A stretch of 49,231 bases of DNA from Yinghuangia elevatio. Lineage in GTDB: Bacteria > Actinomycetota > Actinomycetes > Streptomycetales > Streptomycetaceae. The DNA lies in contig NZ_JBEZFP010000061.1 of the NCBI RefSeq assembly GCF_040649515.1, positions 1-49,231 of the forward strand, read 5' to 3'. The notes beneath the pieces were generated by a model. That model was given only the letters and a program-made list of their open reading frames with translations. It was not told the origin of the DNA and made no database searches. Positions 24,323 through 33,410 of the stretch are shown piece after piece. Position 1 is the first letter of the stretch. The number at the start of each line of letters is the position of its first letter. Position numbers and translations under genes: made by a program.

Positions 24323-24922
24323 GTGCTCGAGCAGGACGACAACCCGCACCACGGCGACGACCTGGCCGGCGCGTTCGGCCGCAACGTGCGGCGGCGCCGC
24401 GAGGAGGCAGGCCTGACGCTGGAGCAACTGTCCACCCAGTCGTCGGTCAGCCGGGCAATGCTCTCCAAGGTCGAACGCGGCGAGAAGAGCCCGACGATCG
24501 GCGTCGCGTCCAAAATCGCCCACGCGCTCGGCGCTTCGCTCTCGGACCTGATCGGCGCGCCGGCGGCCGCGGCGTCCGGTGTGGCCGTCGTCATGCGCAA
24601 GAACGATCGGCCCGTCTTCCGTGACCCGGAGTCCGGCTTCGAGCGGCACATCGTGTCAGCGGCCCCGGGCGCGGGGGGATCCGAGTTGGTCGTCCACTAC
24701 CTTCCCGCGCAGGTCTCCACCGGGCTGCTGCCCGCGTATCCGCAGGGCACGGAGAAACAACTCGTCGTGCTCGAAGGCGCCCTCACCGTCGCGATCGGCG
24801 GGATCATCGAGACCCTGGACACAGGCGACTCGCTGTTCTTCCAAGCCGACGCGGACCACGGCTTCGCCAACCGAACGGACGGGCCCTGCCAATACATCAT
24901 GGTCATCTCGCGCAGACCCTGA
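24323..24922 (+). CDS. XRE-family regulator with C-terminal cupin domain
   Basis: A 199-residue regulator. The helix-turn-helix (residues 16-72) reads FGRNVRRRREEAGLTLEQLS, then SSVSRAMLSKVERGEKSPTI and ASKIAHALGASLSDLIG. The cupin (about 110-195) contains EKQLVVLEGALTVAIGG and DTGDSLFFQADADHGFAN, a small-molecule or metal pocket. This is the SutR/PuuR-type layout. GTG 24323 follows GAGGAGC. The tandem palindromes 24243-24276 are its likely operator and the divergent metallo-hydrolase its likely target. Confidence 0.92.
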   Translation: MLEQDDNPHHGDDLAGAFGRNVRRRREEAGLTLEQLSTQSSVSRAMLSKVERGEKSPTIGVASKIAHALGASLSDLIGAPAAAASGVAVVMRKNDRPVFRDPESGFERHIVSAAPGAGGSELVVHYLPAQVSTGLLPAYPQGTEKQLVVLEGALTVAIGGIIETLDTGDSLFFQADADHGFANRTDGPCQYIMVISRRP

Positions 24923-25023
24923 TCGGCCGCCTGTTTCCGAACTTGGGGCGGTGGGACGCGTTGATGCACGTCGAAGCGCGTGGCCCAGGGCGGCGCGCTT
25001 CGACGTTTGGTGCCGGCCTGACG

Positions 25024-25412
25024 TCAGGAGCCGGGGAGGGCGGCGGTCTCCAGGAAGAACCGGTCGATGCTACGGACCGCGGCGGTGAAGTCGCCAAGGT
25101 AGACCGGCTTGGTGACGTACGCGTTGCCGTGACCGCGGTAGGCGGCGGCGATGTCTTCAGGCCCGGGAGGTGGTCAGCACCACAACGGGAATGGTCTTGA
25201 GGTCTTCGTCGGCTTGGCGAGCTTGAGGAACTCGCGGCGGTCCATGCGCGGCATGTTCCAGTCCAGCACGATCAAGTCCGGGCGCGGCAAAGCCGGGTCA
25301 CGCAGCCACTTCAGCGCGGCGACCCCGTCCGGCCCGGTCGAACGCCGCGCGCCGCGGCCGCCGAGCAGGGCCTCCTCGAGCGGCATCGCGTCCGCGTCGT
25401 CGTCGATGCACC
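25024..25412 (-). pseudogene. Rcp-type single-domain response regulator, at least two frameshifts
   Basis: Read across frames, the complement gives IDDDADAMPLEEALLGG, then PDLIVLDWNMPRMDRREFLK (phospho-acceptor Asp in VLDWNMPRMD), a frame change near 25200, DLKTIPVVVLTTS, a second change near 25170, then PEDIAAAYRGHGNAYVTKP and DFTAAVRSIDRFFLETAALP to the stop at 25024. This is the complete order of the phytochrome-associated Rcp1-like receiver proteins, including the conserved lysine in VTKP. Each break needs one base. The beginning (LLVEDD) is also damaged. No histidine kinase is adjacent. Confidence 0.65.
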
Positions 25413-26378
25413 TGGTGTGCGCCACTACGTGGACACGAGGTATTCGCTGAGCACCACCCTGATCATGCAACTCGGTCCAGACGACGCCATCGCCACCGAG
25501 ACCAGTTGAGCTGGTTGTGCTCCTGGCTCTCGTTGGCATGTGTACGGACAGGTGTGAGTGGCACGCGGGGTCCGCAGCGTCGATCGCCTGGTTGATCGGG
25601 TCGCGACCGGGCGGGTTGGATGGAACGGGCCGGAACCCCAAATTCGGGCAAGGACAAGCACGTTGACACCCGCGTCGCCGTTGGCGCGCCCCGGTGACCT
25701 CTCCCTTGTCCGCAGCCTTCTCGAATGCCAGTGACGTAAGCCTTGAAAACGCCACGCGTACACGCTCGTTCGCGTTCAACACCCGGACGTGATCACGTAC
25801 TCACGCCTTGTCCCCTCCGGACGTGAGACGGAGTTGGCTGCATAAGAACACCCACGGTTCGTTCTACAGTCCCCCCGGACTTGACGTGGTCCTGCGTTGC
25901 GGAGACGTTGCGGCGCGGTCGGGCCCGGCTCGATCGGGGAGCCCGTGCAAGCGCTTCAGAGCCGGTCGCTGCCGTACGTACAAGCGGCGGGGTGATGGCT
26001 GACGTGGTTCGCTGCACCGGGCAGCCGGGGGCAGCAGTGGCACGGAGCCGGCTGTTACCAGACGCTTGTGTAGTTGTTGGGTGGCCGGGACGCCGGGACG
26101 ACCGTGGAGGCGACGGCTTCTGCTGTGTCCCAAACGGTGGTTCGCCGGGAGCAGTGGTTCAGCACAGTTCCCGAATGTCATGCAGTTCCGCGAACACGTT
26201 GCCGACGCCGTCGCGGGCCCGCGCCCACGAAACCGTCGCCGCCGGGTATGCAACGCGACTCTCCGTCCGGGACGCGCGAGCGAGTATCCGCAAAACGCAG
26301 GTGCCACGCACACGTTGGCCGCTGGTCACGCGCTGCGCCAGCCTGAGGGCATCCACACCCGACCCAGGGGAATCCCGC
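25413..26378. other. 965 bp without a convincing gene
   Basis: No frame here has a normal protein pattern or a recognisable motif. The piece after 26300 must carry the antiporter promoter. Together with the broken receiver gene it looks like decayed sequence. Confidence 0.45.
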
Positions 26379-27713
26379 GTGAGCACGGACGAGTTGGTCA
26401 CCCACGTCGTCGCCGGTACCGCCGTCATCGTCGCTCTGAGCCATCTGCTCAGGGCCGTCGCGCGGAAGATGCGCCAACCGGCCGTGATCGGCCAGATCCT
26501 CGCCGGGCTGGCCCTGGGTCCCAGCCTGCTGGGGCGGTTGCCCGGCGGGTTCATGGACATGCTGTTCCCGCGGCAGGTGCTGCCGTACCTTTCCGTCGTC
26601 GCCCAAATCGCGCTTGTGCCCTTCCTGTTCGCGGTGGCCTGTGAACTCGACCTGCGCGTGCTCCGGCAACGGCGCAAGGTCGTACCGGCCGTGGCCGCGT
26701 GTGGGTTCGTCATACCGATGGTGCTGGGCGGCGGCGCCGCGTTCCTCGTGGCGCCTCTCTACACCCCTCCCGGCGGGGACGTAACCGGGAACACGGGCTT
26801 CGTCCTCTTCATGGCCGTGTCCATGGCTGTCACGGCCGTCCCGGTGCTGGCCAGCATCATCCGTGAACGGGGCGCGGCATCGACCGTCGCGGGCGTCGTC
26901 TCGATGACCTCCGCGGGCGTCATCGACGCTCTCGGCTGGATCGTGCTCGCCGCGGCCGTGATGGCGGCGGGCAGTTCGGAACAAGAGCACCTGTCGCTGC
27001 CCGCGACGGTGGCTCTCTTCGCCGTGTACATGGCCACGATGCTGTGCGTCGTACGTCCGGCACTGCGGCGCTGGCTGTCCCGCCCCGAGGCTGTCCCCGG
27101 CGGCGACCTCCCCGTCGTCGCGGCGCTGGCCATGGCCTCCGCGTGGGCCACGTCCGCGCTCGGACTGCACGTCATCTTCGGCGCGTTCGTCGCGGGGATG
27201 ATCATGCCGCGCGGAGCCGACGGCGAACCGGACGCGAGCCTCGTACGCCCGCTCCAGGACAGCGGCACCATTCTGCTGCCGGTCTTCTTCATGGTCAGCG
27301 GACTGTCCGTGGACATCGGTGCGCTGAGCCGAACCGACCTCGCGCTCCTCGGCATCTTCACCGCCGTCGCCACCGTCGGCAAGGTCGGTGGCGGCTACCT
27401 CGGCGCGCGCCTCGGGGGAATGCCCTCTCATGAGGCGACCGTGGTCGGCGTCATGCTCAACACTCGAGGGCTGACCGAGCTGATCGCCCTCAACATCGGC
27501 CTCCAGAGCGGCATCATCGACCAGTCGCTCTACACCGTGCTGGTCATCGTGGCCCTCGTGACCACGGTCTCCACAGGCCCGATCCTGACCCTGCTCCGAT
27601 TCCCCCGCACTTCCCCGGCCGCACCCGTCGCCGCCACCGTCGCGGCCGACGCCCAGGCCGACGCCCCGCTCCCGGTCCGCGGTTCGCCCGACCCCTCAGA
27701 CGCAACGACCTAG
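26379..27713 (+). CDS. CPA2-family cation/proton antiporter (Kef/NapA-like)
   Basis: A 444-residue membrane protein with about 12 helices. AVIGQILAGLALGPSLLG is the signature of the second helix in sodium/hydrogen exchangers, and MAVSMAVTAVPVLASIIRE, GLHVIFGAFVAGMIMPRG and GVMLNTRGLTELIALNIGL are characteristic of the CPA2 group. It should exchange monovalent cations for protons. There is no C-terminal TrkA-N domain, so it is a short version. GTG 26379 follows AGGGGAA; the frame is open far upstream but without protein-like composition. It stands alone, without a regulatory neighbour. Confidence 0.92.
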   Translation: MSTDELVTHVVAGTAVIVALSHLLRAVARKMRQPAVIGQILAGLALGPSLLGRLPGGFMDMLFPRQVLPYLSVVAQIALVPFLFAVACELDLRVLRQRRKVVPAVAACGFVIPMVLGGGAAFLVAPLYTPPGGDVTGNTGFVLFMAVSMAVTAVPVLASIIRERGAASTVAGVVSMTSAGVIDALGWIVLAAAVMAAGSSEQEHLSLPATVALFAVYMATMLCVVRPALRRWLSRPEAVPGGDLPVVAALAMASAWATSALGLHVIFGAFVAGMIMPRGADGEPDASLVRPLQDSGTILLPVFFMVSGLSVDIGALSRTDLALLGIFTAVATVGKVGGGYLGARLGGMPSHEATVVGVMLNTRGLTELIALNIGLQSGIIDQSLYTVLVIVALVTTVSTGPILTLLRFPRTSPAAPVAATVAADAQADAPLPVRGSPDPSDATT

Positions 27714-28452
27714 CTCAAAGCCCTGCGTCGCCCAGGGTCTTGGGCATGGCCCAGACCGGGAGCGGCGGCTACTTGGCCACGTACTCGTGTCGCGATTGCT
27801 GGAAGGCATTCCGCATGAGTTCGGCTATCGCAGTCGGCCGCATACCGTCCGGCAATTGGAGAGTTGGGTCGCTTCAGTCGCTGATCCGTAGGGCCCAGTG
27901 CGCTGACCTGCACAAATACGCCAGCGACTCAGGGGTCTCACTCAGCGACTGTCGACGATTTACCGTGCCTGGTTGCCGGGTGCGGGTCGCTTCCACAGTC
28001 GCTTCGATCGCTGTCCTGCGGTCGGCGCATCCGTGTTGCGGCGTCGCCAGGTCTTGACTCTCGGACGCCCGGACTGATGGTGCGTGGGTCGACGGCTTCG
28101 GAGGGCGCGCCGGTGGCGTAGAGCCCGTTGGGGGTCTTGGTCGCGGTCGTGGGGGGGGCAGCCACATCACCCGGCGCAGGAAGGTTCCCAAAGCCCGGGA
28201 GGCGTTGGAGGCGTTGGAGGCGGGGCCGAGGACGGCCTAGCCGACGAGGCGTCCGTGGCGGTGACAGGCGGGTTTGCCGGCGCGGCGCGGGGGCCCTGTG
28301 TCGACAAGGCGGCATCCGGCCAGGAAGCGGCCGAGGTGAGGCGTACGGCTGGCGGCCTTTGGGGCTTGGCGCCTCGATCGTCCGTGCGCACTCCGCATAT
28401 TGCAGGGGCTTCCCTCACCGCTTGTCACCCGCGGGTGACTACGGTCTCGGTC
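27714..28452. other. 740 bp without a convincing gene
   Basis: Several open frames exist on both strands but none has convincing composition. A 9-bp unit GGCGTTGGA is repeated around 28200-28222. TACGGT at 28440-28445 is the likely -10 box of the following leaderless gene. Confidence 0.4.
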
Positions 28453-29253
28453 ATGGATTCGCAAAATGACGCTCTCGCCCCGCCGCCCCAAAGGTCCGGC
28501 CGCAGTCCGTGGCTTGTCACCGGGATCACGGCTGTGGTCGCGATCGGCGTGATCGGCGGCTTGCTGTCGATATCGGGCAACAGCGGTACTCCGACCGGGC
28601 CGATGGGCGGAAAGACGCCGCCGATCCCGACGCTCCCCGGCGGCGTCGGCACGAAGTCCCCCACCGGTGTGCCGTCGACCGGGGCCGGTGGGAAAACACC
28701 CGCCACCGGTGCGTCGGGGAAGCCGACCGGCAAGAACGACTGGAACAACGCGACCGGCGACACGACGGTGTTCACCGCCGACGAGTGGTTCCCCGAGACG
28801 GGCGCCCGGACGGTCGAGGCGCGGTCGTACCAGCATCTGGCCAAGCAGACCGGCTCCTGCACGGCGGCCGAGCCCGAGATGCGCCTGCTGATGAAGGGGA
28901 CTTGCATCAAGGTCATCCAGTCGGTGTGGGCCAACTCGGGGAAGACACATGTCGGGGCGCTCTCGGTGGTGTCGCTCACCGACAAGCCCGCCGCCACGGC
29001 CCTGCAGGACCAGCTCTCCGACGACCGCAGCAAGGGCCAGTACGTGAGTTTCCTGACGCCGCCGTCGAGTTCGGGCGTACGCGTCCCTGCGTCGGCGCCG
29101 ACCTGGGTGAGCACGACCGTGTCGGGTCACTACATGGTGATCGCGGAGGTCGTACGGGTCGACGGCGGAGCCAAGGATGCCACGTCACGGGAAATGGTCA
29201 ACGACCTGCGTGCGGTCGCCATGAAGTACGTCGACACCGTCTCCACCCCCTGA
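28453..29253 (+). CDS. Membrane-anchored extracytoplasmic protein of unknown function
   Basis: A 266-residue protein with a short cytoplasmic start, one helix (WLVTGITAVVAIGVIGGLLS, about residues 20-39), a low-complexity Gly/Pro/Thr linker (residues 45-95) and an external domain with two cysteines (SCTAAE and GTCIKV) that probably form a disulfide. The external domain contains VGALSVVSLTDKPAAT and SGHYMVIAEVVRVDG. ATG 28453 lacks a ribosome site; TACGGT ends 7 nt before it, so it is probably leaderless. This plan is common among actinomycete surface proteins without assigned function. Confidence 0.75.
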   Translation: MDSQNDALAPPPQRSGRSPWLVTGITAVVAIGVIGGLLSISGNSGTPTGPMGGKTPPIPTLPGGVGTKSPTGVPSTGAGGKTPATGASGKPTGKNDWNNATGDTTVFTADEWFPETGARTVEARSYQHLAKQTGSCTAAEPEMRLLMKGTCIKVIQSVWANSGKTHVGALSVVSLTDKPAATALQDQLSDDRSKGQYVSFLTPPSSSGVRVPASAPTWVSTTVSGHYMVIAEVVRVDGGAKDATSREMVNDLRAVAMKYVDTVSTP

Positions 29254-29420
29254 CGATCCGCCCGACCGGTTGTGGTTGTGAGGGCGGGTCCGCGGCGCGT
29301 TCCGATGACGACGCGCGGAGTTGCCCGGACCGGCCGGGATCCGAGGCAATACCCTCAGCCTTCGCCGGGGCTGTTACGCCACGCTGGGGGCAAGGAGGCC
29401 ACTGATCCAGGGAGTTGCGC

Positions 29421-29753
29421 ATGCAGGACGGCGTGCCGGATCGCGCATGGGCGGCGGGGGAACCTGTGTCGGTGGCCAAGTGGGTCGTCCTGGTCAAGGA
29501 GCACCTGGCTTCGGGCGGGCGCATGGAGATCACGCAGGTGTATCCGGCCGACAACCAGGAATCGGCGCGGCGCATGGCCGATCACCTCGTGTGGACGTAC
29601 CAGCCCCGGCACCCGTGGACACCGGGCGGCCGCCGGGTGTTCCGGCGCGGCGTGGACGCGTGGATCGTCGACGTCCAAGGGCAGGTGCAGCGCATGCACT
29701 TCGAGGTTTTGGTCGCCGAACAGCTGGCCGGTCCCGGGCAGTTCGGGCAGTAG
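29421..29753 (+). CDS. Small hypothetical protein
   Basis: A 110-residue soluble protein starting MQDGVPDRAWAAGEPVSVA. Its body (WVVLVKEHLASGGRMEI, RRMADHLVWTYQPRHPW, HFEVLVAEQLAG) looks like an alpha/beta fold, but I know no family name. ATG 29421 follows AGGGAG by 8 nt. The acetyltransferase gene begins 20 bp downstream, so the two are probably co-transcribed. Confidence 0.65.
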   Translation: MQDGVPDRAWAAGEPVSVAKWVVLVKEHLASGGRMEITQVYPADNQESARRMADHLVWTYQPRHPWTPGGRRVFRRGVDAWIVDVQGQVQRMHFEVLVAEQLAGPGQFGQ

Positions 29754-29773
29754 CGGAGTTCGAGGGAGCGGCG

Positions 29774-30532
29774 TTGTTCCGAATCCGGGTCGTACGGGAT
29801 CCCGACGAGATCTCCCGGCTGATACCGGAACTCGCCGCCGTCTGGGCCGCGTCCGAGTCGCAGGACGTCCGGGCCGCCACGGAAGCCAAGTACCGCAGGG
29901 CCTCGACCGACCCCCAGGCGCCCGCGTTCAGCGCCGCGGTGGCGCAGACGTCGGACGGCCGTGTCGCGGGCTTCCGAGCCGGTTCGCTGTACACAGGGGA
30001 CCGGTCCCTGTGGCGGGACTCCTTCGGCGGCCCGCTGCTGGTCCCGCGTGCGGGCGGCATGCACGCGATCAGCGCGGCCACCAGGGAGCGCTGGGCCGAC
30101 CGGCCCGTCCCGCACGGGCTCGCGGTGGCCGTACACCCGGAGTTCAAACGGCAGGGCCTGGGCAGGGAGGTGACCCGGGCCTGGGGGGACGGGCGCCCCG
30201 CCGACGAGCAGTACGCGACCGGCCACATCGCCCCCGACAACACGGCCTCCCTGGCCACCTTCCGCTCGCTCGGCGCCCAGATCATCGGCACCCGCGAGGA
30301 CGGCAGGTACTTCTACCTTCTCCCGCTCCGCGGTCAGGGCCCCGCCGAAGTCGACCGTCAAGTGGCCGCCATTCAGCGGGACGCACCCGGCTTCGACGCA
30401 GCCCTGGGCGGACTCACCGCCGTGCCGGGACGGATCCCTGGCACACATGCCACCCGCGCGCCCGAGGTGGCCCTCCCCATCGGCCGAGCCGTCGAACGCG
30501 CGGCCGGCCTCGGCCGGAGCCTGGAGAAGTGA
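29774..30532 (+). CDS. GNAT-family N-acetyltransferase
   Basis: A 252-residue protein. The acetyl-CoA motif A is LAVAVHPEFKRQGLGREVTR (the Q/R-x-x-G-x-G loop QGLG), followed by the motif B part HIAPDNTASLATFRSLGAQ, where N-x-x-S-L and F--LG are typical. It therefore probably transfers an acetyl group to an amine, with unknown acceptor. The TTG start at 29774 was chosen because GAGGGAG lies about 6 nt upstream and no ATG or GTG serves better. The C-terminal 60 residues extend beyond the GNAT core. It sits 20 bp after the small gene at 29421. Confidence 0.8.
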   Translation: MFRIRVVRDPDEISRLIPELAAVWAASESQDVRAATEAKYRRASTDPQAPAFSAAVAQTSDGRVAGFRAGSLYTGDRSLWRDSFGGPLLVPRAGGMHAISAATRERWADRPVPHGLAVAVHPEFKRQGLGREVTRAWGDGRPADEQYATGHIAPDNTASLATFRSLGAQIIGTREDGRYFYLLPLRGQGPAEVDRQVAAIQRDAPGFDAALGGLTAVPGRIPGTHATRAPEVALPIGRAVERAAGLGRSLEK

Positions 30533-30810
30533 GGGGGTACGGAGGGCGTGGTTCGGGGGTCGCCAGGGCGGCGTCCCACGGGTCAAGGAGGGCGTCGGCC
30601 GACTCTGGTCTGCGAGCTGGGGCCTGAACGCGCCGGAGAGCGGGAGTTCGGCCTAGGTGCAGATGACCTTGCCGCGTGGGGTGTAGCGGATGCCCCGACG
30701 GCGACCGGACAGACGGCGGCGGGCGCAAGCGGCCCGCAGGCGAGGATCAAGCCGCGGGACCGACAACTCGTCCGCGGCTCTGCATCCGCCGCTGTGAAAG
30801 GCCATACGTC

Positions 30811-31464
30811 TTAGGTGCTTTGGGCGCCCCTCCCACCTTCCACAGTCCGCCGATGATGCACAAGCAACGGCCCGTGAGCCACTGGGGCCGGAGCGCCCAT
30901 CGCCGCGAGCAGTTGTCGGTGGAACTGTTCCTCGGCCCACCCCGGCTCGTCGTGAATCAGCGCGTGGTGCACCGCGTCCACGTCCGGCGACCAGCCGGCC
31001 TCCACCGCCCACGCCGCGACCCGCCGCGCGTGCCCTGGCATCTCGCGTACCAGCCGGTCGTGCTCCGCGTGCCACGCGGCCGTGTACGCCGTCGCGGGCA
31101 TCCCCGTCTCGTCCTCGTAGCAGAGGTCGACGGGCAGTTCGTACTCGGCGGCGTACTGCGGCCGGAACCACGTCTGCCACGGGCCTCCGTGTGCCGACCA
31201 GCCGTGCACCAGCCCTGCGTCGCTGTCCAGCACGTAGCAGATCAACGCGGGCGCGCCCGTCTGTTCGCCGAGCCGCCGGACCGTTTCCGCGGTCTCCCCC
31301 GGTACGCCGTGCTCGACCGGGACGATCTGCCACGCGTCGCCGTACGCGCGCTCGGAGCCGAGGCAGTCCTCGTGTCCTCTGCGGCACAATCCCCCGTTCA
31401 GCGGGTCGAGTTCCCGCGCCGAGCGTTCACTGCGTACCACCACGAACTCGCCCCAGTAGCCCAT
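30811..31464 (-). CDS. Hypothetical protein, paralogue of the one at 35139-35615
   Basis: A 217-residue soluble protein that starts MGYWGEFVVVRSERSARELD. The centre has TGAPALICYVLDSDAGLVHG, and the C-terminal part has RRVAAWAVEAGWSPDVDAVH before HDEPGWAEEQF. The same three elements recur at 35139-35615 (YVGWVVLARGD, GAPALAVYVVDG, TAWAAEADLAAVPDAVDRAL), so the two are paralogues about 4 kb apart. Function unknown. ATG 31464 follows GAGGGAAG by 8 nt. Confidence 0.7.
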   Translation of the reverse strand: MGYWGEFVVVRSERSARELDPLNGGLCRRGHEDCLGSERAYGDAWQIVPVEHGVPGETAETVRRLGEQTGAPALICYVLDSDAGLVHGWSAHGGPWQTWFRPQYAAEYELPVDLCYEDETGMPATAYTAAWHAEHDRLVREMPGHARRVAAWAVEAGWSPDVDAVHHALIHDEPGWAEEQFHRQLLAAMGAPAPVAHGPLLVHHRRTVEGGRGAQST

Positions 31465-32027
31465 CTCGCGCGCTTCCCTCGCTCACAGATCGTCCCGGGG
31501 CATGCCACCCCCGGAGGGCAGGACCGTAGTGCGTCGCACCGACACCGGCGGCCACCAACCGCCAGGCAGGGCAACGCGGCACGCGCGGGGCGAGACAGCG
31601 CAGCGATAGGCGGCGACACACGAAGCGACATGATCAGGCGAGGAGCGAGCGCGTTCAGGCAGGACCTGCACATCCCCGAGCAGCCCCGGATACAAACCCG
31701 CGGCCCCCTCGCCGCGGCGCGTCACGGCGTCACACGACGTCCATCGTGACGATCCGTCACGAGCCGTCCCCCGCCCGCGCGCCCTCCGGCGCTCGTCCGC
31801 AACTTTCCTGCCCCGCGGCCGCTTTGTTGCCTCTCTGTGCCCGTCCATGTCCTCCCCGCAACTTTCCTTGCTGCGGCGCGGCACCCGCATCCGGGCTATC
31901 CCGGACAACCCGGGACCGGTCCACACGGCTGGCACTTTCGGGCGGATTTCCCGCCTTCGCCTACCCCGGGGACCCTGCCCGTTCTATCGTCGGCCCGATC
32001 GGTGTCACCCGAGGGAAGGGGCCGGCC
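31465..32027. other. 560-bp intergenic region with a 13-bp direct repeat
   Basis: No gene seen. CCGCAACTTTCCT occurs at 31797-31809 and again at 31856-31868, 59 bp apart, upstream of the gene starting at 32028. This may be a regulator site or a trace of duplication. Confidence 0.4.
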
Positions 32028-33371
32028 GTGACCCCACGAGGAATGGGTGCCGCGCGGGTCGGACAGGCGTTGGGGCTGGTCCCCCGCCAGGTCCGACTGG
32101 CGGCGCGGGCGGGGCTGCTGGACCAACACGAGGACGGTACGTTCGACGCGGACTGCGTCGCCCGGGCCGCCGCCGACCAACGTCGTTTCCTGGACGCGCT
32201 GCACCGCGAGGAGCCGCTGAGCGCCCGTCAGGCGTCCGCGCGTCTGCACATCAGCCGGGAACGGTTCACCCGCGTGGCCCGCACCGCCGAACTGCCGGTG
32301 GTGGAACGCCAGTGGCTGCGCCGCAACGGCCGCGACCTGGAGGTCTGCTACTACCGGACCGCCGACGTCGACGCCCTGCTCCCCCATGTCGTCGCGGACA
32401 TCGAACTGCGTGCCGCAGCCGCGGCCGTGGCGCGTTCGCAGGCCGCCGCCAAAGCTGCCCGCACGCGCGCGTACAACCGCGAACGGGCTCAGCACGCGCG
32501 CCAGTTGCTCGCCACCCGCCGTCCGGGGGCGATGGGCGACCCGGTCGAGACTGTGCTGTGGGCCGTCGCCCTCGGGGCCGCGCACGGCCGGATCCCGCCG
32601 CGCCTGCGGCGGTTCCGCGACGACACGCGGGCCCGCGCGCTGGCCGAACTCGTCGGGCAGGCACGGCTGCGCCCCGCCGAACTCGCCCAGTTGGCCGAGG
32701 AGGCGACCGGCCCAGCGCTGCGCGTACTCCCCTGCCTGGCGAAGCCGCAGGAGGTCGCCGCGCGCCTGGGGGTGCCGGCGATGCGGGTGGCGGAGCACAC
32801 TCCCGCGCTGCACGGCTACATCGCCCGTTCGACGCTGGAGGAGCTGGCGCAAGTGCCGCCCGGGTGGCTGCTGCTCCTGCGCGGCGACCAGGAGCTCGAG
32901 CGCGTCTCGGCGATGTGGGGGCGCGAGCAGGAACTCGTGTGGCAGCAGGCGCGCGAGCGTGCGGACGCGGTGCTCAAGGACGCCGCCCGCGCGGTTGCCC
33001 GCTTGTCCGACGAGGCGGTGGCCGAGTTGTTCGGCCTGGATCCGGAGTTGGTGGCGGCGTTGCGGCCGCGCAGTGGACGGTGGTCGGCGGCGTACGTCGA
33101 GGAGTTGCTGCGTACCCGCCCGATCTGGCTGGACGACGCGGACGCGGCGCGTGCCGAAGTGGTCCGGCGTGCGCAGTCGGCGGAGCGGCGGGCGTCCGCG
33201 CGTACGGCCCGCCGGCTGGGCTGGCGCCGGGTGTGGGCGCATGTGTTCGGGATGCCGGTGGAGGACGTTCCGGAGACTGTGGGCCGCCCGACCCAGGCGG
33301 CGATCCGCGCCGCGCTGGCCTCTCCCCCGCGCTGGGCGCGCCAGGCGGACGGCGGCGGCGCGACCGTGTAG
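32028..33371 (+). CDS. Hypothetical protein with N-terminal helix-turn-helix-like region
   Basis: A 447-residue, mainly helical, basic protein. The first 80 residues (ARVGQALGLVPRQVRLAARA, then LSARQASARLHISRERFTRV) look like two helix-turn-helix units, and a tyrosine-rich turn follows (EVCYYRTADVDALLP). The middle is an Arg/Ala-rich helical stretch, and the end repeats short helical units (LSDEAVAELFGLDPELVAAL). DNA binding is plausible; the overall family is unknown to me. GTG 32028 follows GGGAAGGGG. It stands alone, convergent with the dehydrogenase at 33411. Confidence 0.68.
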   Translation: MTPRGMGAARVGQALGLVPRQVRLAARAGLLDQHEDGTFDADCVARAAADQRRFLDALHREEPLSARQASARLHISRERFTRVARTAELPVVERQWLRRNGRDLEVCYYRTADVDALLPHVVADIELRAAAAAVARSQAAAKAARTRAYNRERAQHARQLLATRRPGAMGDPVETVLWAVALGAAHGRIPPRLRRFRDDTRARALAELVGQARLRPAELAQLAEEATGPALRVLPCLAKPQEVAARLGVPAMRVAEHTPALHGYIARSTLEELAQVPPGWLLLLRGDQELERVSAMWGREQELVWQQARERADAVLKDAARAVARLSDEAVAELFGLDPELVAALRPRSGRWSAAYVEELLRTRPIWLDDADAARAEVVRRAQSAERRASARTARRLGWRRVWAHVFGMPVEDVPETVGRPTQAAIRAALASPPRWARQADGGGATV

Positions 33372-33410
33372 TCCCGGGCCCGTGCCGCGTCGGCGCGTTC
33401 CGCGGGGCGG

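Noticed and set aside
25881..26378. N-terminal extension of the antiporter
   Set aside because: It lacks protein-like composition, while GTG 26379 has a good ribosome site and begins the first membrane helix.
27740..28057. Plus-strand frame starting MAQTGSGGYLATYS
   Set aside because: No ribosome site, poor codon pattern and no match to a family.
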